From contig WTXG01000542.1 of the NCBI GenBank assembly GCA_022496185.1, positions 1 to 14,633 on the forward strand: a stretch of 14,633 nt of DNA, given 5' to 3'. Positions 8,110 to 14,633 of this stretch are shown here, piece by piece. This DNA is from Multifurca ochricompacta (lineage: Eukaryota > Basidiomycota > Agaricomycetes > Russulales > Russulaceae). Every line of letters starts with the position of its first letter. Position 1 is the first letter of the stretch. The position numbers and the translations under genes were made by a program. The notes beneath the pieces are model-generated. The model was not told the origin of the DNA, did not search any database, and saw nothing but the letters and a program-made list of their open reading frames with translations.

Positions 8110-8392
8110 TTTGTAATGACTTTTTGTTGATCAATGATAACTTTCCTTTTTAAAATAAATATTATTACAAATCATGGTCATGTGACAAGACTACCACTTT
8201 GGGGATGTCAGCGGTGGTGGGTGAGCTCTCTGTCTCTGTACTGGTATCTTGGTTCAACAAAATTTGCTGTTGTTTACTCTACATCACATGTCAAACTGCT
8301 ATCCTGGAACCTCTGTACGGCTTCAACAGAATTTACTGTTGTTTACTTTACATCACGTGATTCGTCAAACTGCTGGGTGAATTGCATTCACT
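8110..8392 (-). repeat. Right terminal inverted repeat of element D
   Basis: Inverse partner of 5562-5858. It differs by point changes and by a short deletion near 8318-8325, where GAACCAAGATAGTG of the left copy is reduced to GAAGCC. The divergence between the two arms shows the element is not brand new. Confidence 0.85.
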
Positions 8393-8500
8393 GTGGTTGG
8401 CAATATCTTTCCCAGTTTGGATCTTGTATTCTTTCAAAGCAGCGCCAAAAATGGCTTGATAATTCGAACTTGAGGCTGTTGTGGAGAGTGTTTGGGACAT
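8393..8500 (-). pseudogene. NLR exon 1, first part (start codon and start of Goodbye-like domain)
   Basis: The ATG at 8500-8498 opens 36 codons starting MSQTLSTTASSSNYQAIF and ending in IANH. A Ser/Thr-rich start followed by an amphipathic helix of the form xIFxAALKEY is how Goodbye-domain fungal STAND proteins usually begin, so I took this ATG. The exon stops exactly at the 11-bp repeat GTGGTTGGCAA (8393-8403), where the 2.8 kb insert begins. The reading continues in frame at 5550 with PLLAWIQSC. No TATA box or other promoter element could be assigned with confidence upstream. Confidence 0.8.
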
Positions 8501-8606
8501 ATAGGTCGTAGCAAGGAGCTATCATGATTAGCGTTGTCGACAAGAAGTTGCGTGTACACAGCCTCATGATGAGATAAGTGATTCACCAGATATAGAAGAT
8601 AGCTGC

Positions 8607-8893
8607 TCATTGATTGATTTCATTGTCGACCATGTTGATGCCAGGAAAACAAATTGAAAAGTGGGAACAATCATCACTATTGATGTCCACATTTCCTAGG
8701 GGGGCCACATGCCCAAAAGCAGCTATAGTTCCAGTCTGCAAAGGGAGATAGGGCCATTTAGACCCCACAGTCAACAAATACAATACCAAGTCAGCTGAAT
8801 ACAAAAATATGACCCCCATGAATACTAGAAGTATCCATTTCCCAGTGCGACCTGGTATGATGTGGTGAATCCCATTTGTGAGTATGTGCATGT
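8607..8893 (-). CDS. Possible 3' exon of an unknown membrane protein
   Basis: An open stretch of about 95 codons follows an acceptor-like CCTCAG at 8894-8899 and ends at the stop at 8607. It contains one strongly hydrophobic segment, WILLVFMGVIFLYSADLVLY, bracketed by basic residues (PGRTGKW) and followed by GSKWPYLPLQTG and an acidic, Cys-containing tail (DINSDDCSHFSICFPG). This is compatible with a single-pass membrane or anchor region. I do not recognise the family. Its 5' exons are not found; upstream sequence is repeat-derived, so it may be a gene fragment cut off by insertions. It ends 107 bp upstream of the NLR start codon. Confidence 0.35.
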
Positions 8894-8947
8894 CTGAGGG
8901 CTTTCATGATGTGTGAAATATCGAGGATTGTGGAGGAACATAATTAA

Positions 8948-9010
8948 AAAAAAAGCTTTTTTTTATAATCGAATACACACTTCAAGGTCATGGCATAACA
9001 CAGGTCACAC
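8948..9010 (-). mobile_element. Third poly-A retroelement-like 3' end
   Basis: An A-run, AAGC and a T-run (8945-8966) precede ATAATCGAATACACACTTCA and AGGTCATGGCATAACACAGG, which resembles the tails at 5870 and 6190. Boundaries and target duplication are not resolved. The rest of 9011-9119 holds no gene I can support. Confidence 0.4.
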
Positions 9011-9119
9011 CATGGGTAATTTTACATCTTGTAACCTGTCACACTGTACCCATAAAGACACTGTATTTGCAGGTATGGTTAAAACCTGTGAGTTTTATTT
9101 AAAAATCATGTGTTGGCAC

Positions 9120-9205
9120 TAGTGTTGTGACAGCCCTGGCTTGGCCTGAAGCCGCAGCTTAGGCCCAGCTTTTGGCAGCTTAGGCTTTTCAAAACTCAAG
9201 CCGAG
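9120..9205 (+). mobile_element. Broken terminus of an element-A-type hAT
   Basis: Starts TAGTGTTGTGACAGCCCTGG and continues GCCTGAAGCCGCAGCTTAGG, nearly identical to the right end of element A read inward (2307 downward). It stops after AAACTCAAGCCGAG, where MULE-type terminal sequence begins. No opposite end or 8-bp duplication was found, so it is a fragment. Confidence 0.72.
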
Positions 9206-9485
9206 TGACCCACCTCTCCCCCACCGCTGACATCCCTAAAGTGGTAATCCTGTCACACGGCTGCAATTTGTAATAATATTTATTTTAAATGGAAGTTATC
9301 ATTAAATATTTATTTAAAAAAGCAAGTTATCAATGAAATATCATTTGGAATAAGATCAGATAACTCTCCCCATGCTGACATCCCCAAAGTGGTAATATTG
9401 CCACACGACTGTGATTTGTAATAATATTTATTTTAAAAAGGAAAGTTATCAATGAAATATCATTACAAATCAGTTGGAATAAGAT
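9206..9485 (+). repeat. Tandem copies of element-D-type terminal sequence
   Basis: Two copies, about 9212-9366 and 9367-9485, each contain CTGACATCCC, AAAGTGGTAAT, TTTGTAATAATATTTATTTT, GTTATCAATGAAATATCATT and GGAATAAGATCAGATA. Both match the inner part of the element D terminal repeat (5745-5965). They adjoin the inverted repeat of the large MULE directly, so they may be its outer terminal sequence or a separate broken copy. Confidence 0.75.
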
Positions 9486-9623
9486 CAGATAGGGATTTAA
9501 CGCAAATGCAACTGTTAAAAGGGTTTAGCTATCTATTTAGATAGCAGATCAGATCAGTTCTTGTGGTCAAAAATAATATATTAATTAATATCTTTACATA
9601 TTTAGATAGCAGATCAGCTATTA
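9486..9623 (+). repeat. Left inverted repeat of large MULE
   Basis: Begins CAGATAGGGATTTAAC and includes AACTGTTAAAAGGGTTTAGC, two GATAGCAGATCAG motifs and ATTAATTAATATCTTTACAT. Its inverse is at 14497-14633, with one length difference in an A-run and a few substitutions. Confidence 0.9.
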
Positions 9624-9654
9624 AAGGAAGTTATTGTTAAATATTTATTTAAAA

Positions 9655-9876
9655 GGAAAGTTATCATTGATCAACAAACCAAATCAAAGTCATGTGACAT
9701 GTAGAGCACTGTAATCAAGCACTGTAACCTAATATAGTAAAAATGCTTAATGTCCTTCCTCCTTGAAAAGGAAAGTTATTGTTGATCAACAAACAAATCA
9801 AAGTCATGTGATGTAGACAATGCTTTCAAGCACTGTAACCTACTAGTGAAAATGCTTGACGTCCTCCCTCCTCCTG
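9655..9876 (+). repeat. Tandem duplication of ~110 bp
   Basis: Copies start at 9655 and 9770 with GGAAAGTTAT, then TTGATCAACAAAC, AAATCAAAGTCATGTGA, AAGCACTGTAACCTA, GTGAAAATGCTT or GTAAAAATGCTT, and GTCCT-CCTCCT. The same segment in single copy occurs inverted near 8090-8150 in element D. It would be the promoter-proximal region of the MULE genes. Confidence 0.8.
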
Positions 9877-9937
9877 TCCATGCAATGGACAATAACACTC
9901 GTTCTGCTACAAAACATGTTCCAAGGTATGGTGTAAA

Positions 9938-10113
9938 AATCTTGTACCTTTACACGTACTGCACAAGACTTGCAACCACTGTTGAAAGCGAGATAGGAAA
10001 ACAAGAAGGCCCAAAGAGCTCATGAGAAGGAGAAAAAGAAGCAAGAGGAGTTCAATGAGTGCATGGTGGGTGAAAAAGCCAAGAGGGTGGATGAAGATGT
10101 CAAACAATCATGC
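9938..10113 (+). pseudogene. Lys-rich MULE reading-frame remnant
   Basis: In one frame it reads VPLHVLHKTCNH then a stop, and after a one-base shift KKAQRAHEKEKKKQEEFNE and GEKAKRVDEDVKQSC. The copy in element D (6189-6076 minus) keeps the frame across the break, supporting a one-base loss here. The HKTC-x-HC/S and Lys/Glu-rich make-up suggests a nucleic-acid-binding or coiled region. It may be a separate accessory gene or an upstream exon of the transposase. It is cut at 10113 by solo LTR 5. Confidence 0.55.
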
Positions 10114-10438
10114 TGCTGGTTATACTGACTGCGGTTAGTAGCGGTTTAGGCTAAAAGACAAGTAGTACTTCAGAGGTTAGAAGAACTCTCATACAACTAT
10201 ACTACTGACCTAAAAGACAAGTAGTCTACAGAGGACGGTTAGTCAAAGGTAAAGAAGAGTATAGTAAAAGGAACTTACACTTCAGAGGTTAGAAGAACTC
10301 TGAAGTGGAAGAGACGAAACAGACACCCTTATATACCCATGGGGGCCAGGGGAAATGGTCTGTGCGCACTGGGAATAAGTCCACAAGTGCCAGACAATAA
10401 ACAGAGAGGGATAAAGGCCGTTGGCCAGTGAGATATCA
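10114..10438 (-). mobile_element. Solo LTR 5 (325 bp), copia-like
   Basis: Forward ends TGCTGGTTATAC and GAGATATCA, flanked by the perfect 5-bp duplication CATGC (10109-10113 and 10439-10443). On the minus strand a TATA-like GGTATATAAGGG at about 10329-10340 is followed by CACTTCAGAG...CTCTGAAGTG, a perfect 10-bp hairpin at 10278-10307. The unit ACTTCAGAGGTTAGAAGAAC occurs twice (10167 and 10279), as does CTAAAAGACAAGTAGT (10151 and 10210). No coding sequence. Confidence 0.78.
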
Positions 10439-10443
10439 CATGC

Positions 10444-10573
10444 TTACTGTGCATTACTAAGTCCATCACTAATCAGCTGAGTAAGGTGAGAAAGAAATGT
10501 AATAAAGATAACATAAAAAGTCCGATACTCCGAAATCTAATCTAATCTAATCTACAGCTGAAGCGAACCTTAG
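10444..10573 (+). other. MULE spacer with (ATCTA)n run
   Basis: No gene is supported here. A short pentanucleotide run of four ATCTA units lies at 10535-10554, just upstream of the first plausible transposase ATG at 10574. Confidence 0.6.
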
Positions 10574-11285
10574 ATGCCTGAAGCATCTCAGACACATCCC
10601 GTGTCAACAGAAGACATGTCAGGAGATGAAAGAATCTCAAGCAGACCTTGGGCTGTGGCCGATCTCATAAAGAGCAAAGATGAAATTGATTACCTGGTAA
10701 CCAGTAACTTCTATGGGTATAGATAAGGATTAACAGTATAATCTACAGATATTCAATACTGGAGAAGAATTGTTTGGCTCCCTTTGAATGCAATCTAGAA
10801 CATACCACAATATACAGTTTAGAGGAATGTTCACTGTTCCAAATGACCCACTGGTTCTGATAGAGAGTGCATTGACATGATTGCTAAGGAAATCTGGAAG
10901 GTTACAGGGTATAGATTTATGTGAGTAGTATACCCAATGCTATTATTATATGACATTTACAGAATTAGTGTGAAGGATCATAAGCAACTGCAAATGGGGC
11001 ACTGAATGCAGTTTTGGTGCAGCCAGGACAAAGCAAGAAAGAAGAAATCAAATGTTTCCGAAGTGCTAAATGCACAACATCGTGATACCGTCGGAATGAA
11101 GTGGTACCCATGCTGCGGTCAACTATATATCACTTGCCAAGGAAGCATGCCTGGAGGGGGTAAGACAATCTCCATTCAACTTGAACACCACATGAAGCAT
11201 GTACATTACATTGACATCACCCTGCCACCTGGTGCCATGGATATAATTTGAGAGAACATTGAGTGGTTAACACCCACTGCAATGG

Positions 11286-11850
11286 TGTTACGACCCTTGC
11301 CTAGCAACCCACTTTTCTTCACTATCCCCAATGATGACCCTGCCCTTCCCCCTATGCTACATTTCTTGATTACATCTCCCTCCTGGGATCCATCACATGC
11401 CTTGCTCCCTTCCCTGTGACTGCCTTTGTCTTTGTCTATGATTGTTCTCTTATCTCCTTATCATTATGACTGGACACTTACTTAATTCCCTATCAGAAGC
11501 ACGGCTCTACACCCTCTGCTTTTGTATATTCAGGCCCACCTGACTCTGTGTTATCTTATCTTTAGACACTCATTTAATTACATATATAAGTCTGCTGTAG
11601 CTACATTGTAGACCTCAGACTCGACTTATTGAATACATTGGTGCTTGTCTTCTGGACACTCCCTTTGGATCTTCCATTTTGTCTGTCTTGGTGTTTCTGA
11701 CGCCTTTCCATTCAACATCATCTTAGGGAACAGCCCCTTTGACTTTGACACATCCCACTTTACTCCAAGAGGCCTTATTGGTTTCTTATCTGAACACGAA
11801 CAATATGCTGTCACACAAGTTGTGTGGAATGTCCTGCACTGGATGTAACA
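11286..11850 (+). mobile_element. Solo LTR 2 (565 bp), Ty3/gypsy-like
   Basis: Begins TGTTACGACCC and ends GGATGTAACA, with the perfect 5-bp duplication AATGG (11281-11285 and 11851-11855). A TATA-like CATATATAAG at about 11580 is followed by CTCAGACTCGACTTATTGAA and GGTGCTTG, similar to solo LTR 1 on its minus strand, so the two are related families. It interrupts the transposase between TPTAM and TKVQAAYPS; removing it with one duplication restores the frame. No internal retrotransposon genes. Confidence 0.87.
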
Positions 11851-13710
11851 AATGGCCACAAAGGTGCAGGCAGCATATCCATCCATAACATCAACACAGA
11901 TCCACAAAGCTTGGACATGGACAAGCCAGATATTCTGGCATTGCGATCACCTGCAACTACCATCAGCACAAAAGCTTCTTAATGAATATCAAGACGATGT
12001 TGATATTTCTTACCAAAGAATGTTCCTGAAGGGGTTGAAATACTTTGTTGGGGTATGAAAAAGATCGAGAGGCAATTGCACAGAAAGATAATCGAAGTAG
12101 GACTTGATGCAACATGTAAGCCATATCATATCTAACTTTGAGAAAATTAAGCTCACAAATCCATCCAGATAATATGAACTCGAAGCATCTCGAGCTATAC
12201 AGCGTGATGGCAGAGCATGATAATGCAGGCTTTCCAATATCATACTGCCTTTTGTCAACTGCAACATCAATAGATCAGAGAAAACAAAAGAGAGCACTTG
12301 TAGGATGGGCTACATGCATCAAAGAGGCATATTGCTTAAATCCAGTCTTCATGCATGTTGATAAGGACATGGCAGAAATCAGCATGGTGAAAGAGGTCTG
12401 GAATGCAAAGATCAACTTATGCTGGTGGCACTTCTGTCAAGCAGTGCAGACTCAGCTGGGTCAGGGAAAAATTGCCACAATGCCATACAATGTTCAGCAG
12501 GCCCACATAGAATTTCCATTCATCAACATGACTTTTATCCCTCTTGGACGCATTGATGCTGAAGAATATGAGGGTGGTGTACCTGATGATATAGAAAATA
12601 TACACCCTACACAAGCACCACATGAGTGCCTGGAACACGATTATAGGGGGATCCAATACTTTATCCATCACAATTTCCTGCACAAAAGGCACCATCGACA
12701 TTGGCACCAGAACCTGCTCCTGCTCATAAATCACATCATCGCAACACTGATAAAGAAACCCAGTAACTAGGGACCTACATATCACCATCAAGGTACCCCC
12801 CTCCGCATCACACCAACTTTGTCACAGGGAACTACCATTCCACATGAGCCTGAAAACAGTGATGATGAAATATGAGAGGGGTTACAGAATGAAATCCAAT
12901 GTAAATTTTGCCCAGCCATTTACCGCAAGCCATTGTTGTGATGCTAGAAAGGCATTACTGTGCCATCCGTCAATTCCAGGGTATGCACACCAAGTCCTGA
13001 GGGGATCAAGAAGTGGGCTGTTTGGCAAATGTATGGGTTCTGTGTTAAGTATGACTTATGAGAGGCATGGGCATACCTTTGGGAAACTGGTATCGAAAGG
13101 GCCGGTGGGAGCTGTGTGCATGATTGGCACATCCAGAAATACCCATCTTAAAAACAATGATGATTTTAGAAAGCCAGTAAGTATGGATCAGCTGTTGAGA
13201 ATTCCAAGACTTACCTTTGATCCAGTTGGTGATGAATAAAGTGTGACTTCCTCTATTACTTTCACATGCCACAGTGTGATCTTCTAGTCTGGATTATAAT
13301 CACTAAACTTGTGCCATCATACAATCAAAGTTGGATCACTTACTTACAGATACTGGCCACTATTGAGGGCTCCCATTGTGGTGTAAACAATTCAAGCGGA
13401 CTTGGAAGAAACTCTTGAAAACGCCTGTAACAATGCCTATGAATGAAGCTTATCGGGCCAGATGTAAAGCAGTGGATCTGTACCTGTCCTGCAATGGCAA
13501 TGAACTGGTTCCTTCTCTGCAAACACCTTGTTCAAGCTGTTCAACCAGTTTCACCACAATTCTTCCTTGAAGTAAGGCATCAGCGGACAGCCCCAATATG
13601 GAGTCACCCCCTCTTGAAACCACATAGTGAAGATCTCTCAGCACCTCAGGATGTTGCAAGAATTGATAAGAAAGCCCTGGAGCAGATGTTGGCAAGAGAG
13701 AGGATGGCAG

Positions 13711-13852
13711 TGATGATGACAATGATGACAATGATGACAATGATGACAATGGCAATGACAATGACAATGACAATGATGATGATGACATGACAATGACAAT
13801 GACAACGATGATGATGACAATGACAATGACAACGACAATGACAACGACAATG
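13711..13852 (+). repeat. GACAAT minisatellite encoding an Asp/Asn tract
   Basis: Runs of GATGAC, GACAAT and GACAAC. In one frame it encodes DDDNDDNDDNDDNGNDND; after GATGACATGAC near 13788 the coding frame shifts and returns to the same composition in another frame. It lies between the SWIM finger and the conserved C-terminal end of the transposase, where related MULE proteins often have an acidic linker. Length is likely unstable through slippage. Confidence 0.85.
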
Positions 13853-14496
13853 TACAAGATTCCAACTAGCATTGCAAGACAATTTGACATTTGAAGAGGC
13901 CATGAGTGAGATATCAAGATTATTGGAGAATTTCTGAAGGACTGAAGTACCAGGTCCAATTCTGGGACCACTGTATGCTCCAAGTGCTGGAGCAAGAGGG
14001 TGGCTCATTCTTGAGGCTAGCAAGACTTGCATAGGAAAGGAGAGGCGGATGAGGACAACAGAGGATATTACCAACAACATGCAGCCAGAGACAAGCACTG
14101 CAAGTTCTACGCTCTAGACCCACACATTCTGATGAGAACACATAATACACAATGTACACAACGAAGTCATAAAATAGAGTAGTGAGAATGCGCAAGAATG
14201 TCAAAGTTCTTATCTAATCTGTTGAACCTGGCAGCTGGGCTCCTGGGTGGACTTGATCTAACGATCATGATAAGATAATCTAAAGTGCATCTATTAACTG
14301 ATTGAGAGACAATTCCACATTGCATGTTCCTTCTCATATCTTGTCACAAGTAGATAGAACTATTTACCATTATGATTGTCATGCTTTTATCTAGTATAAA
14401 ATGTTGCTACTTTGTACGCATTCACTTCAGTTTTGACCACAAGAACTGAAGTGACTATCACTATATCTTATCTTTACTATGGTAGCTAACACTTAG

Positions 14497-14633
14497 TAAT
14501 AGCTGATCTGCTATCTAAATATGTAAAGATATTAATTAATATATTATTTTGACCACAAGAACTGATCTGATCTGCTATCTAAATAGATAGCTAAACCCTT
14601 TTAACAGTTGTGTTTGTGTTAAATCCCTATCTG
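14497..14633 (-). repeat. Right inverted repeat of large MULE (cut by window edge)
   Basis: Inverse of 9486-9623, ending in TTAAATCCCTATCTG at the last base. A related motif TTTGACCACAAGAACTGA also occurs once more just inside, near 14433-14450, followed by AGTGAC. The stretch 14118-14496 otherwise holds only the post-transposase segment, part of which (14186-14217) matches 5972-6003 in element D inverted. Confidence 0.9.

Larger units (their letters stand above)
5562..8392 (-). mobile_element. Long-TIR DNA element D (2831 bp), internally deleted MULE relative with nested inserts
   Basis: The ends share a long inverted repeat (about 250-300 bp) including ATGCAATTCACCCAGCAG at 5566-5583 and its inverse near 8370-8388. 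The direct repeat GTGGTTGGCAA flanks it (5551-5561 and 8393-8403); 9-11 bp duplications and long TIRs fit Mutator-like elements. The exact ends are uncertain by a few bases. The interior contains a remnant reading frame on the minus strand (5971-6189) homologous to coding parts of the MULE at 9486-14633, two solo LTRs and two poly-A retroelement tails. Stretch 7488-8100 holds no gene I can support, only AT-rich and CATGTGA-rich sequence. The element interrupts NLR exon 1. Confidence 0.82.
1..8500 (-). pseudogene. Fungal STAND/NLR-type gene (Goodbye + coiled + NACHT), split by four transposable elements and frameshifted; 3' end off-window
   Basis: Proteins of this class are cytoplasmic signal-transducing NTPases linked to fungal non-self recognition and programmed cell death. 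Visible coding pieces on the minus strand are 8500-8393, 5550-5383, 4784-4773, 4710-4660, 3146-2951, 2900-2439, 2372-2308, 1143-1041, 982-958, 903-308 and 258-1. They are separated by GT-AG introns or by inserts with matching target duplications. Skipping these gives about 680 codons. Order: a Goodbye-like N-terminal domain (about residues 15-165), a heptad-like segment (about 232-295), Walker A PGSGKS (about 389-394), Walker B YLIMDALDEC (about 488) and TSRPEIDI (about 530). The frame is open from ATG 8500 to about 812, then broken by at least six small indels. The usual C-terminal repeats (WD40, ankyrin or similar) would lie off the left edge. The family call rests on remembered consensus; the NACHT motifs are seen directly. 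Confidence 0.88.
10574..14117 (+). pseudogene. MULE transposase pseudogene (FAR1-type zinc finger, MULE DDE core, SWIM finger)
   Basis: Pieces in order: a possible N-terminal exon (10574-10715, PWAVADLIKSKDEIDYL); AKEIWKVTGYRF spliced over a 42-nt intron (10921-10962) to SVKDHKQLQ; a FAR1-like finger (FWCSQDKARKKK, GMKWYPC, LEHHMKHVHYID) at 11006-11248; AYPSITSTQIHKAWTW after solo LTR 2; GLDAT spliced by a 53-nt intron (12116-12168) to YNMNSKHLELYSVM; HVDKDMAEI and CWWH of the MULE core at 12350-12430; the conserved KKWAVWQMYGFC at about 12998; a SWIM finger (WICTCP...LLCKH) at 13470-13530; an Asp/Asn tract; and a C-terminal QVLEQEGGSFLRLAR. The product would cut and paste the element. Stops (11249) and frameshifts (near 12015, 12945, 13060, 13457, 13790) disable it. 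The start is uncertain. Confidence 0.85.
9486..14633 (+). mobile_element. Large Mutator-like element (MULE), right end off-window
   Basis: An inverted repeat of 137-138 bp lies at 9486-9623 and 14497-14633, differing at only four or five positions; the right arm reaches the window edge, so the true end and target duplication are not visible. Between the arms are a Lys-rich frame remnant and a transposase gene in plus orientation, both decayed, each cut by a solo LTR. The close match of the arms contrasts with the damaged genes. It may have been mobilised by a transposase supplied from elsewhere. Confidence 0.82.

Noticed and set aside
11626..11907. Frames on both strands within 11626-11907
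   Set aside because: They lie mostly in solo LTR 2, which is non-coding; the only real coding part is the transposase segment starting after 11855.
13443..13790. A Met/Thr-rich C-terminal tail in the plus-strand frame starting 13443
   Set aside because: The frame is correct for the SWIM finger but has slipped by the repeat; the expected Asp/Asn linker is in the neighbouring frame, so the Met/Thr tail is a frameshift product.
13450..13995. Long minus-strand frames rich in Val/Ile/Ser or in His/Cys over the 13.7-13.85 kb tract
   Set aside because: They are antisense readings of the GACAAT minisatellite within the transposase. No homology-like features lie outside the repeat.
1..14633. CRISPR arrays, tRNA or rRNA genes, and a defence-type gene cluster
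   Set aside because: No spaced direct repeats of CRISPR type, no cloverleaf with a convincing A/B box, no rRNA-like conserved segments and no co-oriented gene cluster were seen. The repeats present are transposon termini or tandem duplications.

Overview
The window looks like nuclear DNA of a filamentous basidiomycete, probably an agaricomycete mushroom-forming fungus. The reasons are short GT-AG introns of 42-66 nt, a fungal STAND (NOD-like receptor) gene of the Goodbye-NACHT type, a fungal Mutator-like (MULE) transposase with FAR1-type and SWIM zinc fingers, hAT-like elements with 8-bp target duplications, and several solo LTRs. There are no bacterial-type operons and no rRNA, tRNA or CRISPR features. 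Genus is not resolved.

The left 8.5 kb is one minus-strand NLR-type gene that transposons have pulled apart. It starts at 8500 and runs off the left edge. Four insertions sit in it, each with a perfect target-site duplication (TSD): a hAT-like element at 1152-2307 (TSD GTTGTAAT, in an exon), a second hAT-like element at 3169-4620 (TSD TGTGGAAG, inside an intron), a solo LTR at 4790-5382 (TSD TTCGC, in an exon), and a 2.8 kb element with long terminal inverted repeats at 5562-8392 (11-bp direct repeat GTGGTTGGCAA, in exon 1). Skipping the inserts, one TSD copy each, and the introns gives an uninterrupted frame from the start codon to just past Walker A. Beyond that, within 1-830, at least six 1-2 base frameshifts break the NACHT half.

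The 2.8 kb insert is itself nested. It holds a solo LTR at 6994-7482 (TSD TGTAG), a likely second one at 6375-6967 (TSD CTGTG), two poly-A-tailed retroelement 3' ends, and a short chimeric reading frame that joins the beginning of one MULE-encoded protein to the end of the MULE transposase. This makes it an internally deleted relative of the larger element to the right.

From 8501 to about 9485 lie the NLR upstream flank, a possible exon of an unknown membrane protein (8607-8893), another poly-A-tailed retroelement end, a broken hAT terminus and tandem copies of the MULE-type terminal sequence. From 9486 to beyond the right edge is a larger MULE with a 137-bp inverted repeat near both ends (9486-9623 and 14497-14633). 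It carries a Lys-rich reading-frame remnant (about 9938-10113), cut by a solo LTR at 10114-10438 (TSD CATGC), and a decayed transposase gene (about 10574-14117), cut by a solo LTR at 11286-11850 (TSD AATGG). Only solo LTRs are seen; no reverse transcriptase or integrase is present. I found no new multi-gene system. The main point of interest is how legible the insertion history is, and what it says about an NLR locus acting as a transposon trap.
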